NCBI RefSeq assembly: GCF_005405545.1
Contig: NZ_BJEG01000001.1
Span: 310,001 to 374,000 of the forward strand
DNA from: Weissella hellenica
GTDB lineage: Bacteria; Bacillota; Bacilli; Lactobacillales; Lactobacillaceae
Length of the DNA stretch: 64,000 nucleotides
Direction: 5' to 3'
Position 1 is the first letter of the stretch. Every line of letters begins with the position of its first letter. Of the stretch, positions 19,246-28,497 are shown in pieces. The translations under genes were made by a program, and so were the position numbers. The notes under the pieces are model-generated. The model searched no databases, was not told the origin of the DNA, and saw only the letters and a program-made list of their open reading frames with translations.

Positions 19246-20292
19246 TTAGTTGGTACCTCCTTGTAATTCAGTAATGACCACACCGTGATCACTAAAACTT
19301 GTTTTAGCAGCATTACGATTAGCAACGCTTCCCTTAAATATTGCAACGGCAATACCAACAGGTGTCTGTGTCAAAATTTCCATGTTTGAATAGAGAATGT
19401 TTGTTGTGACACCAAAATCAGCATAAATTGTTGATAGTAATGGTTGCGCTGTATCAGCACCAACATAGCTGATTTTGATTAGTTCTTCATCGTAAGCTAA
19501 TGGTTGGGTGGTTAATAGTTCATTCACTTTAACCAATGCTTCATCTAAGTTAGTTGCTGTATTGATGAAATCCTTTGTTAAAGGTTTTTGTGGATTGGTA
19601 AAAATTTCTAGTAATGAACCACGCTCAATGATGGTACCGTTTTCCATCACCGCAACCTTATTAGCAGTTTCTTTGATGGCTTGCATCTCATGCGTAATCA
19701 AAACAATAGTTAAGCCCAATTCACGATTTAATTGCTTTAACAATGACAAAATCTGATTAGTTGTTCGTGGATCTAAGGCTGAGGTTGCCTCATCAGAAAT
19801 CAAAATTTCAGGATCATTTGCTAATGCACGGGCAATGGCAACACGTTGCTTTTGCCCACCAGAAAGTTGATTTGGGTAGTTGTCAGCACGTTCATCTAGA
19901 CCAACAAGTTTAAGCAATTTATTGACTTTATCAGCTTTATCAGCTTTTGATAATTTTGAATGCTTTAAAGGTTGGGCAACATTACCAAAAATCGTTAATT
20001 CGTTCATCAAGTTAAAGTGTTGGAAAATCATCCCAATTTTTTTACGCTGATCACGCAATTCCTTAGATGAAAGTTGTAACATGTCGATGTCGTTTACAAT
20101 GACCGAACCACTGGTTGGACGTTGCAATAAATTGATGGTACGAACTAATGTTGATTTACCAGCACCAGAATAACCAACAATCCCATAGATATCGCCTTTT
20201 TCAATTTCAATGGATTCATCTTGGACAGCGATAATCTCACGTTTTTTTTGTTTAAAAGTTACATTTATATTTTTTAATGAAATAACAGCCAT
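19246..20292 (-). CDS. metN: Methionine ABC transporter ATP-binding protein MetN
   Basis: 348 residues. Walker [10 protein letters not shown] is at about residues 38-46, with the [15 protein letters not shown] signature and Walker [14 protein letters not shown]. The C-terminal 100 residues form the NIL domain ([25 protein letters not shown]), which senses methionine and inhibits transport. It contains an intact run of eight T at 20242-20249, showing that long homopolymers are read correctly here. Confidence 0.96.
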   Translation of the reverse strand: MAVISLKNINVTFKQKKREIIAVQDESIEIEKGDIYGIVGYSGAGKSTLVRTINLLQRPTSGSVIVNDIDMLQLSSKELRDQRKKIGMIFQHFNLMNELTIFGNVAQPLKHSKLSKADKADKVNKLLKLVGLDERADNYPNQLSGGQKQRVAIARALANDPEILISDEATSALDPRTTNQILSLLKQLNRELGLTIVLITHEMQAIKETANKVAVMENGTIIERGSLLEIFTNPQKPLTKDFINTATNLDEALVKVNELLTTQPLAYDEELIKISYVGADTAQPLLSTIYADFGVTTNILYSNMEILTQTPVGIAVAIFKGSVANRNAAKTSFSDHGVVITELQGGTN

Positions 20293-20357
20293 ATTTTTCT
20301 CCTACTATTGATATGTATGTGAACGAGCTAGTGCCCGTCACAGTTATTGCAAATGGC

Positions 20358-21188
20358 TTACTTCAACTTGATATCCCATGCAGGAATTTCAGCCTTACCC
20401 CAAGTATCCTTTAGGTATTGCTTTGTTTGCTTGCTTTGGTAAGTTTTAACAACTTGCTTGTATGCTTTTTTGTCAGCATCACTCTTGCGAGCAACAATAA
20501 CGTTAATCCATTGCTTTGACTTTTTATTGATTGGTTCAACATAAACAGCTGAATTTAACTTAAGTTTAGCTTCTTGTGCATAATTAGTATTAATAACGGC
20601 ACCGTTCATTGACTTTAGAGAAGATGGGCCTTGATCAGCAGCAACTTCTTTAAACTTAAGGTTTAATTTGTTTGACTTGATGTCTTTAAGGGTTGGCAAA
20701 TCAACCCCTTTCTTGATTTTAATTAAGCCAGCTGATTGTAGCAAAGTTAAAGCACGACCTTCATTAGTGCTGTCATTTGGTACGGCAATACTATCACCCT
20801 TTTTGAAATCTTTAACATCTTTGTATTTTTCTGAATAAAGACGAATTGGGGTAATGAAAGTCTTACCAATTGCTTTGACCTTATTGTCATTTGATTTATT
20901 CCAATTGTTTAAGAAATAAACGTGTTGGAATGCATTTAAATCAAGTGATCCATCAGCTACTGCTTTGTTTGGTTGGTTGTAGTCAGTAAAGACTTTTGTT
21001 TTAACAGTTAAGTTATATTTCTTTTGCGTTGTTTTGTTGATATTATCCCAAAGTTCTTTATCACTAGTACCAACAATTCCGACAGTTACTGTTTTTTTAG
21101 CAGTGTTGGCCGTAATAGGGGCGATAGTTCCAGCAGCGAAGGCACTAACTGCTAAGATAGCACCAATTTTTAATCCTTTATGTGTCAT
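20358..21188 (-). CDS. metQ: Methionine-binding protein MetQ (NlpA family) without lipobox cysteine
   Basis: 276 residues. After a 30-residue signal sequence comes VTVGIVGTSDKELWDNI, then FTDYNQPNKAVADGSLDLNAFQH and DVKDFKKGDSIAVPNDSTNEGRAL, the NlpA family core that binds methionine. The signal region reads LAVSAFAAGTIAPITANTA. Where MetQ normally has the lipobox Cys (LxxC) there is Gly, so no lipid anchor can be added by the usual route. An Ala-x-Ala site may be cut by signal peptidase I instead. The Met T-box lies directly upstream. Confidence 0.93.
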   Translation of the reverse strand: MTHKGLKIGAILAVSAFAAGTIAPITANTAKKTVTVGIVGTSDKELWDNINKTTQKKYNLTVKTKVFTDYNQPNKAVADGSLDLNAFQHVYFLNNWNKSNDNKVKAIGKTFITPIRLYSEKYKDVKDFKKGDSIAVPNDSTNEGRALTLLQSAGLIKIKKGVDLPTLKDIKSNKLNLKFKEVAADQGPSSLKSMNGAVINTNYAQEAKLKLNSAVYVEPINKKSKQWINVIVARKSDADKKAYKQVVKTYQSKQTKQYLKDTWGKAEIPAWDIKLK

Positions 21189-21249
21189 AACGTTTCTCCT
21201 TAGACTATTTATAAGTATGCATTAGTGTATTTCAGAAAGGGAAGGGAAC

Positions 21250-21575
21250 AAAAAAGACCCGTCCCATCATGATTAGATATAATCTGATAGAAACGAGTCT
21301 CGTGTTACCATTCTACTTTTGTTTTAACTATTACTAGCTAAAACCTTAGCAACGAGCGAGCAGTGAGCGATATGATGCTATGCTGATTCGTGTGTCTTTT
21401 AACGTAGACCATTCCGTCGCTAATTTATAGACTTGCTACTCATTAACGCCAATCACAGGCCATTTTCAATTAATACAATTTGAACAGCTTACACCAAGCA
21501 CTGTCTCTCTTAACAAATCATAGTTAATCTACTTTCCTGATCAACTTGTTTATTTTTTCCGAAATACTTAACCGT
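21250..21575 (-). promoter_or_regulatory. T-box riboswitch, specifier AUG (tRNA-Met), upstream of metQNI
   Basis: Read on the minus strand. The AGAGAG bulge and GGTG distal loop of stem I are at about 21485-21510. The specifier is ATG at 21461-21463 in the context GAAAATGGCC, with lower stem I arms CAGG and CCTG. The T-box AGAATGGTAACACG is at 21301-21314. The terminator follows: GACTCGTTTCTATC pairs with GATGGGACGGGTC (21256-21300) ahead of a T run. Uncharged tRNA-Met should prevent termination and switch the transporter on. Confidence 0.88.
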
Positions 21576-21604
21576 ATTTTAGTTGATATTAACTGTTGTG
21601 TCAA
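21576..21604 (-). promoter_or_regulatory. Promoter of the metQNI T-box leader
   Basis: On the minus strand, a consensus TTGACA (21599-21604), 17 bases, then TAAAAT (21576-21581). It lies right after the end of the DUF1275 gene. Confidence 0.75.
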
Positions 21605-21610
21605 CTACCA

Positions 21611-22276
21611 CTATCTTTTTTCTTCACGTTTCACCAAAATAAGAATACCCAATATTAAAATGGGTGCGATGAAGAGGGCACCTTGATGTAATAGTTGTAT
21701 CGCAAAAAAAGCTAAAATTGCTGAAACGAAGAATGCTAAAATAACTGGTGCTACCCGTCCAGCGCGATGCAATGCTTGTTTATCGTGCCATAATAACCCG
21801 TTAGTTAAGCCACTACTAAGAGTTCGTAAATTACCGGTGCTTAAGATGGTCATATAAGGCATACCATGAATGAGATTAAATGTATCTGCTTGAATGGCCA
21901 TAAAGAAGGCCAGTAATGGCAAGATAATATCGGATGAAATGGTGTGATATTCTAGCAAAGCAACACCGAATAAACCGATAAATTCAACGAGTAAAGCAAG
22001 CATGGTATGTGATTGCTGGTGCTTTTTTGCAAACTGTTTCAAAAACTGGTTAAAACTAGTACCGATTAAAAAAGCAAATACTGGCCAGAAATAAATTAAA
22101 GCATGTAGCCATTTGCCATCGGCAACATTTAGACCAATTTGTAATAAATTACCACTTTGAAAGCTTGCAAAACGCATATCATGAATTTGAAATGTATAGG
22201 CATCAATAAAGCCAGCTGTTGCTGCGAGCAACATCCCCGTGCGCATTGACTCTTTAATTGGGTAATGATGAATCAT
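21611..22276 (-). CDS. DUF1275 (YoaK family) membrane protein
   Basis: 221 residues with about six or seven hydrophobic segments. The family features are AATAGFIDAYTF near the N-terminus, FASFQSGNLLQIGL, GMPYMTILSTGNLRTLS and a C-terminal hydrophobic tail. The function of the family is not known. It is a single gene with AAGGA upstream. I see no terminator between it and the metQ T-box promoter. Confidence 0.8.
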   Translation of the reverse strand: MIHHYPIKESMRTGMLLAATAGFIDAYTFQIHDMRFASFQSGNLLQIGLNVADGKWLHALIYFWPVFAFLIGTSFNQFLKQFAKKHQQSHTMLALLVEFIGLFGVALLEYHTISSDIILPLLAFFMAIQADTFNLIHGMPYMTILSTGNLRTLSSGLTNGLLWHDKQALHRAGRVAPVILAFFVSAILAFFAIQLLHQGALFIAPILILGILILVKREEKR

Positions 22277-22354
22277 GATAATCGTTCCTTAATAAAAAAT
22301 TATTGTTGCGACAATTTCCTTAGTATACCACTAGTTATATCATACTAACATGAC

Positions 22355-22381
22355 TTTACACCCTGTGATTTGTGTTAAAAT
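22355..22381 (+). promoter_or_regulatory. Promoter region of pncB-nadE with an inverted repeat (candidate niacin-repressor site)
   Basis: TTTACAC (22355-22361) and GTGTTAAA (22372-22379) form an imperfect inverted repeat across a possible TTTACA/TAAAAT promoter. The spacer is short at 15 bases. NAD genes of Firmicutes are often repressed by NiaR, whose sites contain ACAC/GTGT arms. The match is by eye only. Confidence 0.35.
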
Positions 22382-22414
22382 AGTAACAATATAGAAAACG
22401 AGGAGAATTTTGTT

Positions 22415-23890
22415 ATGGCTTTAGCATATCCAGATGATAGCTTGGCATTACACACAGATGCCTACCAATTATCAATGATGCAAACGTATTTTATGAAGGG
22501 AATTTATGAACGCAAGGCAGTTTACGAAATGCACTTTCGCAAAATGCCATTTCAAAATGGTTATGCCGTTTTTGCAGGATTGGAACGGGTTGTTAATTTT
22601 TTGAGTGGGTTACATTTTTCTCAGAGTGATCTTGATTATCTACGTTCAACTGGGGAGTTTAATGAAGATTTTTTAAATTATCTAAAAAATTGGCGTTTTA
22701 AAGGAACGGTACGCATGCCAAGCGAAGGGGATGTTGTTTTTAACAACGAGCCGATTGTGCAAGTTGAGGCAACCGTTTTTGATGCACAATTAATAGAAAC
22801 CCCATTATTAAACATTATTAACTATCAAACTTTGATTGCAACTAAAGCTTCAAGAATTCGGTCAGTTGTTGGTGACCAAACTTTGATGGAATTTGGTTCA
22901 CGTCGTGCGCAAGAAATGGACGCAGCCCTTTGGGGGACAAGAGCTGCTTACATTGGAGGTTTTAACGCAACTTCAAATGTGCGAGCAGGTAAATTATTTG
23001 GTATTCCAATTTCTGGGACGCATGCACATAGTCTAGTACAAGTTTATCGTAATGATTATGAAGCTTTTAAAGCATATGCGCAGACGCATCGTGATGTGGT
23101 TTTTTTGGTCGATACATATGATACGCTACGGTCTGGTGTGCCAGCTGCGATTCGTGTGGCACAAGAAATGGGTGATAAAATTAACTTTATCGGTGTCCGT
23201 ATTGATTCAGGTGATTTGGCTTACGTCTCTAAAGGCGTTCGTAAAATGCTAGATGAAGCCGGTTTCCCTGATGCATCAATTGTTGCTTCAAATGATTTGG
23301 ATGAATCAACCATTAAGAGTTTGAAGTTCCAAGGTGCTAAAATTGATACATGGGGTATTGGAACAAAACTTATTACAGCATATGACCAGGCTGCACTTGG
23401 TGGTGTTTATAAAGTGGTATCAGTCGAAGATGAAAATGGGGATATGACCGACACCATTAAAATTTCGGGGTCGGCTGAAAAAATTTCAACGCCAGGGCAA
23501 AAACAAGTTTGGCGCATTACACGTAATTCTGATGGTAAGTCACAAGGAGACTACATCGCTTTATGGGATGAAGATCCAACTAATTTGCCTGATGGCTTGT
23601 ACATGTTTCACCCTAGCTATCCATACCTAAACAAGACTGTCGTTGATTATACAGCACGACCAATCTTACAAGATATTTTTGTAGATGGTGAGTTGGTATA
23701 CGAATTGCCAACGTTGGATGAAGTACGTAGCTTTGCACAACATCATATTAATTCGTTATATTCAGAATATCGCCGTGATATGAATCCACAAGAATATCCA
23801 GTTGATTTGTCACAAGATGCATGGGACCATAAGATGAATCTTATTAAGAAAAGCCGTGCATATGTTGATGAAATTAGTAAAAACAATTAA
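22415..23890 (+). CDS. pncB: Nicotinate phosphoribosyltransferase
   Basis: 491 residues, the longer Firmicute type. It joins nicotinate to PRPP to give nicotinate mononucleotide, the entry to NAD by salvage. Visible features are LHTDAYQLSMMQTYFM at the N-terminus, LMEFGSRRAQEMDAALWGTRAAYIGGFNATSN (about residues 158-189), GTHAHSLVQVY and FIGVRIDSGDLAYVSKGVR. It is followed by nadE 27 bases later, so the two make an NAD salvage operon. Confidence 0.96.
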   Translation: MALAYPDDSLALHTDAYQLSMMQTYFMKGIYERKAVYEMHFRKMPFQNGYAVFAGLERVVNFLSGLHFSQSDLDYLRSTGEFNEDFLNYLKNWRFKGTVRMPSEGDVVFNNEPIVQVEATVFDAQLIETPLLNIINYQTLIATKASRIRSVVGDQTLMEFGSRRAQEMDAALWGTRAAYIGGFNATSNVRAGKLFGIPISGTHAHSLVQVYRNDYEAFKAYAQTHRDVVFLVDTYDTLRSGVPAAIRVAQEMGDKINFIGVRIDSGDLAYVSKGVRKMLDEAGFPDASIVASNDLDESTIKSLKFQGAKIDTWGIGTKLITAYDQAALGGVYKVVSVEDENGDMTDTIKISGSAEKISTPGQKQVWRITRNSDGKSQGDYIALWDEDPTNLPDGLYMFHPSYPYLNKTVVDYTARPILQDIFVDGELVYELPTLDEVRSFAQHHINSLYSEYRRDMNPQEYPVDLSQDAWDHKMNLIKKSRAYVDEISKNN

Positions 23891-23917
23891 TAGTAGTATT
23901 TCTTAAGGGAGGCTGTT

Positions 23918-24742
23918 ATGCGACCATTACAAGCAGGAATTATTCAAACATTAGGTGTTCAACCAACAATTGATGCCAAAACAGAAATCAATCGTTCAAT
24001 TTCATTATTAAAAGATTATTTAATTAAGACCGGACTTAAGACGCTTGTTTTAGGCATTTCAGGTGGACAAGATTCATTATTGGGTGGTAAGTTAGCACAA
24101 TTTGCTGTTGAGCAGTTGCGTGAGGAGACAGGCAATCAAGACTATCAATTTATCGCAATGCGTTTACCTTATAGTCAACAATCTGATGAGTCAGATGCAA
24201 TGGCTGCGATTGCTTGGCAAGGTGCTGACAAAACGGTAAAGGTCAACATTAAAGATTCGGTTGAAGGAATTGTGAAGCAGCTTGAAGATAATGGCATCGA
24301 AGTAACTGATTTTAATAAGGGAAATATTAAAGCACGTGAACGAATGATTGCCCAATATGGTGTTGCAGCAGCTAATCACGGTGTTGTGATTGGAACTGAT
24401 CATGCGGCTGAAGCATTGGCTGGTTTTTATACGAAATTTGGGGACGGTGCGGCTGACGTGACCCCATTGTACCGCTTAAATAAGCGACAAGGGCGCCAAT
24501 TGTTAGCGTACTTAGATGCACCAAAGAACTTATATGAAAAGGTACCAACAGCTGATTTAGAAGAAGATCGACCAGCATTGCCTGATGAAGAAGCTTTAGG
24601 TGTCACATATGATGCGATTGATGATTACTTGGAAGGTAAAGAAGTATCTGATGTCGATGCTAAGCAAATTGAGCATTTGTACACAACTTCTGAACACAAG
24701 CGTCGTCAACCAGTAACTGTATTTGATGAGTGGTGGCGTTAA
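23918..24742 (+). CDS. nadE: Ammonia-dependent NAD synthetase
   Basis: 274 residues. It amidates nicotinate adenine dinucleotide to NAD. The PP-loop ATP motif [12 protein letters not shown] is at about residues 47-58; further signatures are [40 protein letters not shown] and [17 protein letters not shown]. There is no glutaminase domain, so ammonia is the direct nitrogen donor. AGGGAGG precedes the start. Confidence 0.96.
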   Translation: MRPLQAGIIQTLGVQPTIDAKTEINRSISLLKDYLIKTGLKTLVLGISGGQDSLLGGKLAQFAVEQLREETGNQDYQFIAMRLPYSQQSDESDAMAAIAWQGADKTVKVNIKDSVEGIVKQLEDNGIEVTDFNKGNIKARERMIAQYGVAAANHGVVIGTDHAAEALAGFYTKFGDGAADVTPLYRLNKRQGRQLLAYLDAPKNLYEKVPTADLEEDRPALPDEEALGVTYDAIDDYLEGKEVSDVDAKQIEHLYTTSEHKRRQPVTVFDEWWR

Positions 24743-24763
24743 GATATAAAAGCATAAAATTAT

Positions 24764-24815
24764 GGACCGTTAGTCTAACCACTTTGAGATGGTAGATTAA
24801 CGGTCCTGTTTTTTT
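24764..24815. terminator. Bidirectional terminator between nadE and the aldo/keto reductase
   Basis: A long stem GGACCGTTA...TAACGGTCC (24764-24780 with 24791-24806) is followed by a T run. Confidence 0.88.
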
Positions 24816-24824
24816 GATTTGATG

Positions 24825-25841
24825 TTAATGTGCTTGCCAATCGATACTAAGTTGTTGGCTTAAGATATTATCGATTTGATTTAATTCAGCCTTGCTGAAG
24901 TTTAAATGATTTAAAGCTTTAATGTTGTCAACTAATTGTTCCGGACGACTGGCACCGATAATAACACTAGCAACTTCAGGATGTCTAAGATCCCAAGCTA
25001 ATGCCATTTCAGCCAAAGTCTGGTGGCGGTTTTTAGCAACTTCATTTAAACTTTGAACAGTTTTGATGGTAGCATCAACTTGATTTTCATGTAAGAAGGG
25101 ACTGGTACTTTTAGCCGCACGTGATGACTTTGGAATACCATTTAGGTATTTATCAGTTAATAAACCTTGTGATAGTGGACTAAAGACAGCCGCTGCTTTA
25201 CCTGTTTTACGTAAAACAGGTAATAAATCTTGTTCAATCTGCCGGTTAAACATGTTATAACGTGGTTGATGAATGATGAAAGGTGTTTTTAAATCATTAA
25301 AAATATCAATAATGGCTTGCGTTTGCATACCGGAATAATTTGAAATACCAATATATAAGGCCTTACCATCACGAACCAGTTGATCCAAAGCAAGTGCCGT
25401 TTCTTCAACTGGGGTGTCTGGATCTGGACGGTGTGAATAGAAAATATCAACATAATCTAATTGTAGACGGGCTAGACTCTGATCAGCACTAGCGATGATA
25501 CTTTTTTTGGAACCCCAATTACCATAAGGACCATCCCACATTTCATAGCCAGCTTTACTTGAAATAACGAGTTCATCACGATAAGCATGCATATCATGAG
25601 CAAGAATATTGCCAAAGTTCTTTTCGGCACTACCAGGAACGGGTCCATAGTTGTTGGCTAAGTCAAAATAGGTGATACCTAAATCAAAAGCTTGGTGAAT
25701 AATTGCTTTTTGATTTTCAAGCGGGTCGACACTACCAAAATTGTCCCAAAGTCCAAGACCTAGGGCAGATAACTTTAGCCCACTATTGCCAACACGGTTA
25801 TAAATCATTTTGTCATAACGTTCTTTATTTGCTTGATACAT
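24825..25841 (-). CDS. Aldo/keto reductase (YghZ-like)
   Basis: 338 residues, NADPH-dependent reductase of the AKR superfamily. The catalytic tetrad is visible: Asp and Tyr in TYFDLANNYGP, Lys in ELVISSKAGYEM, His in DIFYSHRPDPDTP. The pattern YGPVPGSAEKNFGNIL and WDGPYGNWGSKKSIIAS matches the YghZ (L-glyceraldehyde 3-phosphate reductase) group. The true substrate is unknown. GGGGGAA lies before the ATG. Confidence 0.9.
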   Translation of the reverse strand: MYQANKERYDKMIYNRVGNSGLKLSALGLGLWDNFGSVDPLENQKAIIHQAFDLGITYFDLANNYGPVPGSAEKNFGNILAHDMHAYRDELVISSKAGYEMWDGPYGNWGSKKSIIASADQSLARLQLDYVDIFYSHRPDPDTPVEETALALDQLVRDGKALYIGISNYSGMQTQAIIDIFNDLKTPFIIHQPRYNMFNRQIEQDLLPVLRKTGKAAAVFSPLSQGLLTDKYLNGIPKSSRAAKSTSPFLHENQVDATIKTVQSLNEVAKNRHQTLAEMALAWDLRHPEVASVIIGASRPEQLVDNIKALNHLNFSKAELNQIDNILSQQLSIDWQAH

Positions 25842-25980
25842 TAAAATTCCCCCGATAATTTATATGATACGCAACAGTCGTTCTTAATTGTAAATTATAG
25901 CTGTAATTTAGTAGGGTGTCCAAAGCAACCTAGTCCACATGCTAAGTCATAAAAAAATATGGTAAAATGTTTATATAAAT

Positions 25981-25997
25981 ACTGACAATTAGTCAGT
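25981..25997 (+). promoter_or_regulatory. Short palindrome upstream of cysS
   Basis: ACTGAC (25981-25986) and GTCAGT (25992-25997) around a 5-base loop, about 48 bases before the cysS start. It could be an operator or a small hairpin in the leader. No T-box features are present. Confidence 0.3.
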
Positions 25998-26044
25998 TAA
26001 TAAAAATGAGGGCGACCACATTTTTAAAAGGAGAGGGACGTAAT

Positions 26045-27457
26045 ATGATGAAAATGTTTAATACCATGACATTGGCTAAGGAAGATTTCCAACCTATGCA
26101 TGAAGGTAAAATCAGTATGTATGTCTGTGGGCCAACTGTCTATAACTACATTCATATTGGAAATGCACGTTCTGCAATTGCCTTTGATACAATCCGACGT
26201 TATTTTGAATATCGTGGTTATGAGGTTAATTACGTATCTAATTTTACAGATGTGGATGATAAAATGATTAAGGCAGCAGCAGCGCAGGGAATTACTGTAC
26301 CTGAATTAGCTGATAAATATATTGCTGCTTTCAATGAAGACACGACTGCTTTGAATATTAAACCAGCCACAGTACGACCTCGGGCAACAGAACATATTAC
26401 AGAAATCATTGATTTTGTGACTGACTTAGTTAATAAAGGCTACGCATACGAGTCAGCGGGTGATGTGTATTATCGAGCAAAAAAGTTTAAAAATTATGGT
26501 GCACTAGCCCATCAGAATTTACAAGATATGACTTCCAATGCAGCAGGTCGTTTGGATGATGTGGAATTGGCCCGTAAGGAAGATCCAATGGACTTTACCG
26601 TTTGGAAAGGTGAAAACGGCGATGGTGCGATTGCCTGGGATTCTCCTTGGGGTAAAGGTCGTCCTGGTTGGCACATTGAATGCTCCGTTATGTCGACTAA
26701 GTATTTAGGCAATCATTTTGATATCCATGGTGGTGGTATCGATTTAGCATTCCCACATCATACGAATGAAATTGCGCAAAGTGAAGTTCATACGGGAGAG
26801 CAATTTGTGAATATGTGGTTACATAATGGTTTTGTGACTGTTGGTGACGAAAATGAAAAGATGTCTAAGTCATTGGGAAATTTTGTGACCGTTCATGATT
26901 TATTACAACAAATTGATGATCCAATGGTACTACGATTTTTCATGGCTACAACACAATATCGCCGGGCGATTGCATATTCAACAAATAACATGGCCCAAGC
27001 CGGTAAAAATCTAGACCGTATTCGTACCGGTTATCGCAATTTGCAATTCCGTTTGCAGGATGCACTTGTTGGGGATGATGAACAAATCATGACACAAGCT
27101 AACGAGTATATCACGGCATTTAAGGCAGCAATGGATGATGATTTTAATGCGCCAAATGCATTGACCGCAATCTACGGATTAGTTGATTTAGCTAATCAAT
27201 ATGCGAATGCCCAAGAGGTCCACCAACAAACAGCGCAATTTATTTTAGATACTATCGCAACGTTAATGGGGGTCTTTGGTGTTGATGGTTTGGCACAAGA
27301 TGAACTATTAGAAGACGATATTGATGCGTTGATTAAAGAACGTGATGAAGCACGGGCAGCCAAAAATTTTGCCCGTTCTGATGAAATTCGTGACCTATTG
27401 GCACAACAAGATATTATCCTTGAAGATACACCGCAAGGAACCCGTTGGCATCGTTAA
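26045..27457 (+). CDS. cysS: Cysteinyl-tRNA synthetase
   Basis: Charges tRNA-Cys. I use the ATG at 26045, which follows AAAGGAGAGG, giving 470 residues; an upstream ATG at 26006 adds 13 unrelated residues. The class I motifs are HIGN (about residues 37-40) and KMSKS (about residue 270). The zinc ligands are Cys28 ([10 protein letters not shown]), the Cys in [10 protein letters not shown] and His/Glu in [10 protein letters not shown]. In relatives mrnC and rlmB follow directly; here they are 12 kb away. Confidence 0.96.
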   Translation: MMKMFNTMTLAKEDFQPMHEGKISMYVCGPTVYNYIHIGNARSAIAFDTIRRYFEYRGYEVNYVSNFTDVDDKMIKAAAAQGITVPELADKYIAAFNEDTTALNIKPATVRPRATEHITEIIDFVTDLVNKGYAYESAGDVYYRAKKFKNYGALAHQNLQDMTSNAAGRLDDVELARKEDPMDFTVWKGENGDGAIAWDSPWGKGRPGWHIECSVMSTKYLGNHFDIHGGGIDLAFPHHTNEIAQSEVHTGEQFVNMWLHNGFVTVGDENEKMSKSLGNFVTVHDLLQQIDDPMVLRFFMATTQYRRAIAYSTNNMAQAGKNLDRIRTGYRNLQFRLQDALVGDDEQIMTQANEYITAFKAAMDDDFNAPNALTAIYGLVDLANQYANAQEVHQQTAQFILDTIATLMGVFGVDGLAQDELLEDDIDALIKERDEARAAKNFARSDEIRDLLAQQDIILEDTPQGTRWHR

Positions 27458-27495
27458 TAATAAATGGCAAAAATGAGTTTTTTTTAATCAAACAG

Positions 27496-27524
27496 TTGAC
27501 ACAACGTGAGATTAGATTTAGCAT
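27496..27524 (+). promoter_or_regulatory. Promoter of the luxS T-box leader
   Basis: A perfect TTGACA (27496-27501), 17 bases, then TAGCAT (27519-27524). Confidence 0.65.
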
Positions 27525-27534
27525 AGTCGTATCG

Positions 27535-27768
27535 ACAGCGATAAGATGAGTACGGTCAATGTGTTTTATAGAGAGTCAGTGGTAGGTGTAAACTGATAAA
27601 CACTTTATCAGAAGATGGTCTTGGAGTCACAATGACATGAACAACGCGTGAGTGCCGTTCGGGAACGCCCGTTATAGCGATGAGAGGATAAGGCAGATTG
27701 ACTTATTAAACTCGGGTGGTACCACGTGCTAACGTCCCGTAATCTTAATTGATTGCGGGATTTTTTTG
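27535..27768 (+). promoter_or_regulatory. T-box riboswitch, specifier AUG (tRNA-Met), upstream of luxS
   Basis: The AG bulge and distal stem (AGAGAGTCAGT, GGTG, AACTGAT) are at about 27569-27596. The specifier is ATG at 27615-27617 in GAAGATGGTCTT. The T-box GGGTGGTACCACG is at 27714-27726. The terminator is a stem TCCCGTAATC/GATTGCGGGA (27735-27760) followed by seven T. Together with the metQNI leader this places luxS in a methionine-responsive regulon. Confidence 0.9.
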
Positions 27769-27818
27769 TTTTAAAGCTGGCGATAATTTAGGGGAAGTTA
27801 TTTTAGGAGGAATTTAAC

Positions 27819-28298
27819 ATGGCAGAAGTTGAAAGTTTTTCATTGGATCATACCAAGGTACAAGCACCATACGTTCGTAAAATCGAGACGCAACAAGGAC
27901 CTGCAGGAGGCCAAATTGTAAACTATGATTTGCGGTTGACACAACCAAATGAAACCGCCATCGAAACGGCCGGTGTACACACTTTGGAACACTTGTTTGC
28001 AAGTTTGGTGCGTGATGAATTAGATGGTATTATTGATATTTCACCATTCGGTTGCCGTACTGGTTTTCATGTTATCAGTTGGCAAGACTATTCATCAACT
28101 GAGGTAGCTGTAGCCTTTACACATGCGCTACGCAAGATTCGCGATGATATTCAATGGGATGATGTGCCTGCAACAACAATTCGCGAGTGTGGTAATTTTA
28201 AAGACCACAGTTTGCACTCAGCTAAAGAATGGGCGCGCATTATTTTAGATCAAGGCTTTTCAGATGATCCATATGTTCGTCATGTTGTGGAAGCTTAA
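27819..28298 (+). CDS. luxS: S-ribosylhomocysteine lyase LuxS
   Basis: 159 residues. LuxS splits S-ribosylhomocysteine into homocysteine and the AI-2 precursor, recycling the product of SAM-dependent methylation. The metal ligands are His54 and His58 in HTLEH and Cys124 in ECGNF; Glu57 and Cys79 (GCRTGF) are catalytic. AGGAGG precedes the start. The Met T-box upstream fits a role in regenerating homocysteine for methionine. Confidence 0.97.
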   Translation: MAEVESFSLDHTKVQAPYVRKIETQQGPAGGQIVNYDLRLTQPNETAIETAGVHTLEHLFASLVRDELDGIIDISPFGCRTGFHVISWQDYSSTEVAVAFTHALRKIRDDIQWDDVPATTIRECGNFKDHSLHSAKEWARIILDQGFSDDPYVRHVVEA

Positions 28299-28321
28299 TT
28301 TCGGCATTATGATAAGAAAAT

Positions 28322-28369
28322 AAAGTTGGTTAAAATACTTGCGTTACAAGTCATTAACCAACTTTTTTT
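28322..28369 (+). terminator. Terminator after luxS
   Basis: Perfect 12-bp stem AAAGTTGGTTAA/TTAACCAACTTT (28322-28333 with 28354-28365) followed by T. Confidence 0.9.
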
Positions 28370-28425
28370 GCCCATTAAGCAAAACAGAGGAAGACTTTAA
28401 ACGTGTCAAAATTGAAAAGTTAGCA

Positions 28426-28431
28426 TATAAT
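28426..28431 (+). promoter_or_regulatory. Possible -10 element for kdsA-kdsD
   Basis: TATAAT about 67 bases before kdsA. The best -35 at proper spacing (GTGTCA) is poor. Confidence 0.35.
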
Positions 28432-28497
28432 ACTTAAAAATTAATAATTTCTAATAATTTTTATCAATTGAACTAGTCAAGAGCGGGGGAAATAGAT

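Noticed and set aside
21250-21575. SAM riboswitch upstream of metQ
   Set aside because: The AGAGAG/GGTG stem, ATG specifier and T-box sequence before a terminator identify a T-box.
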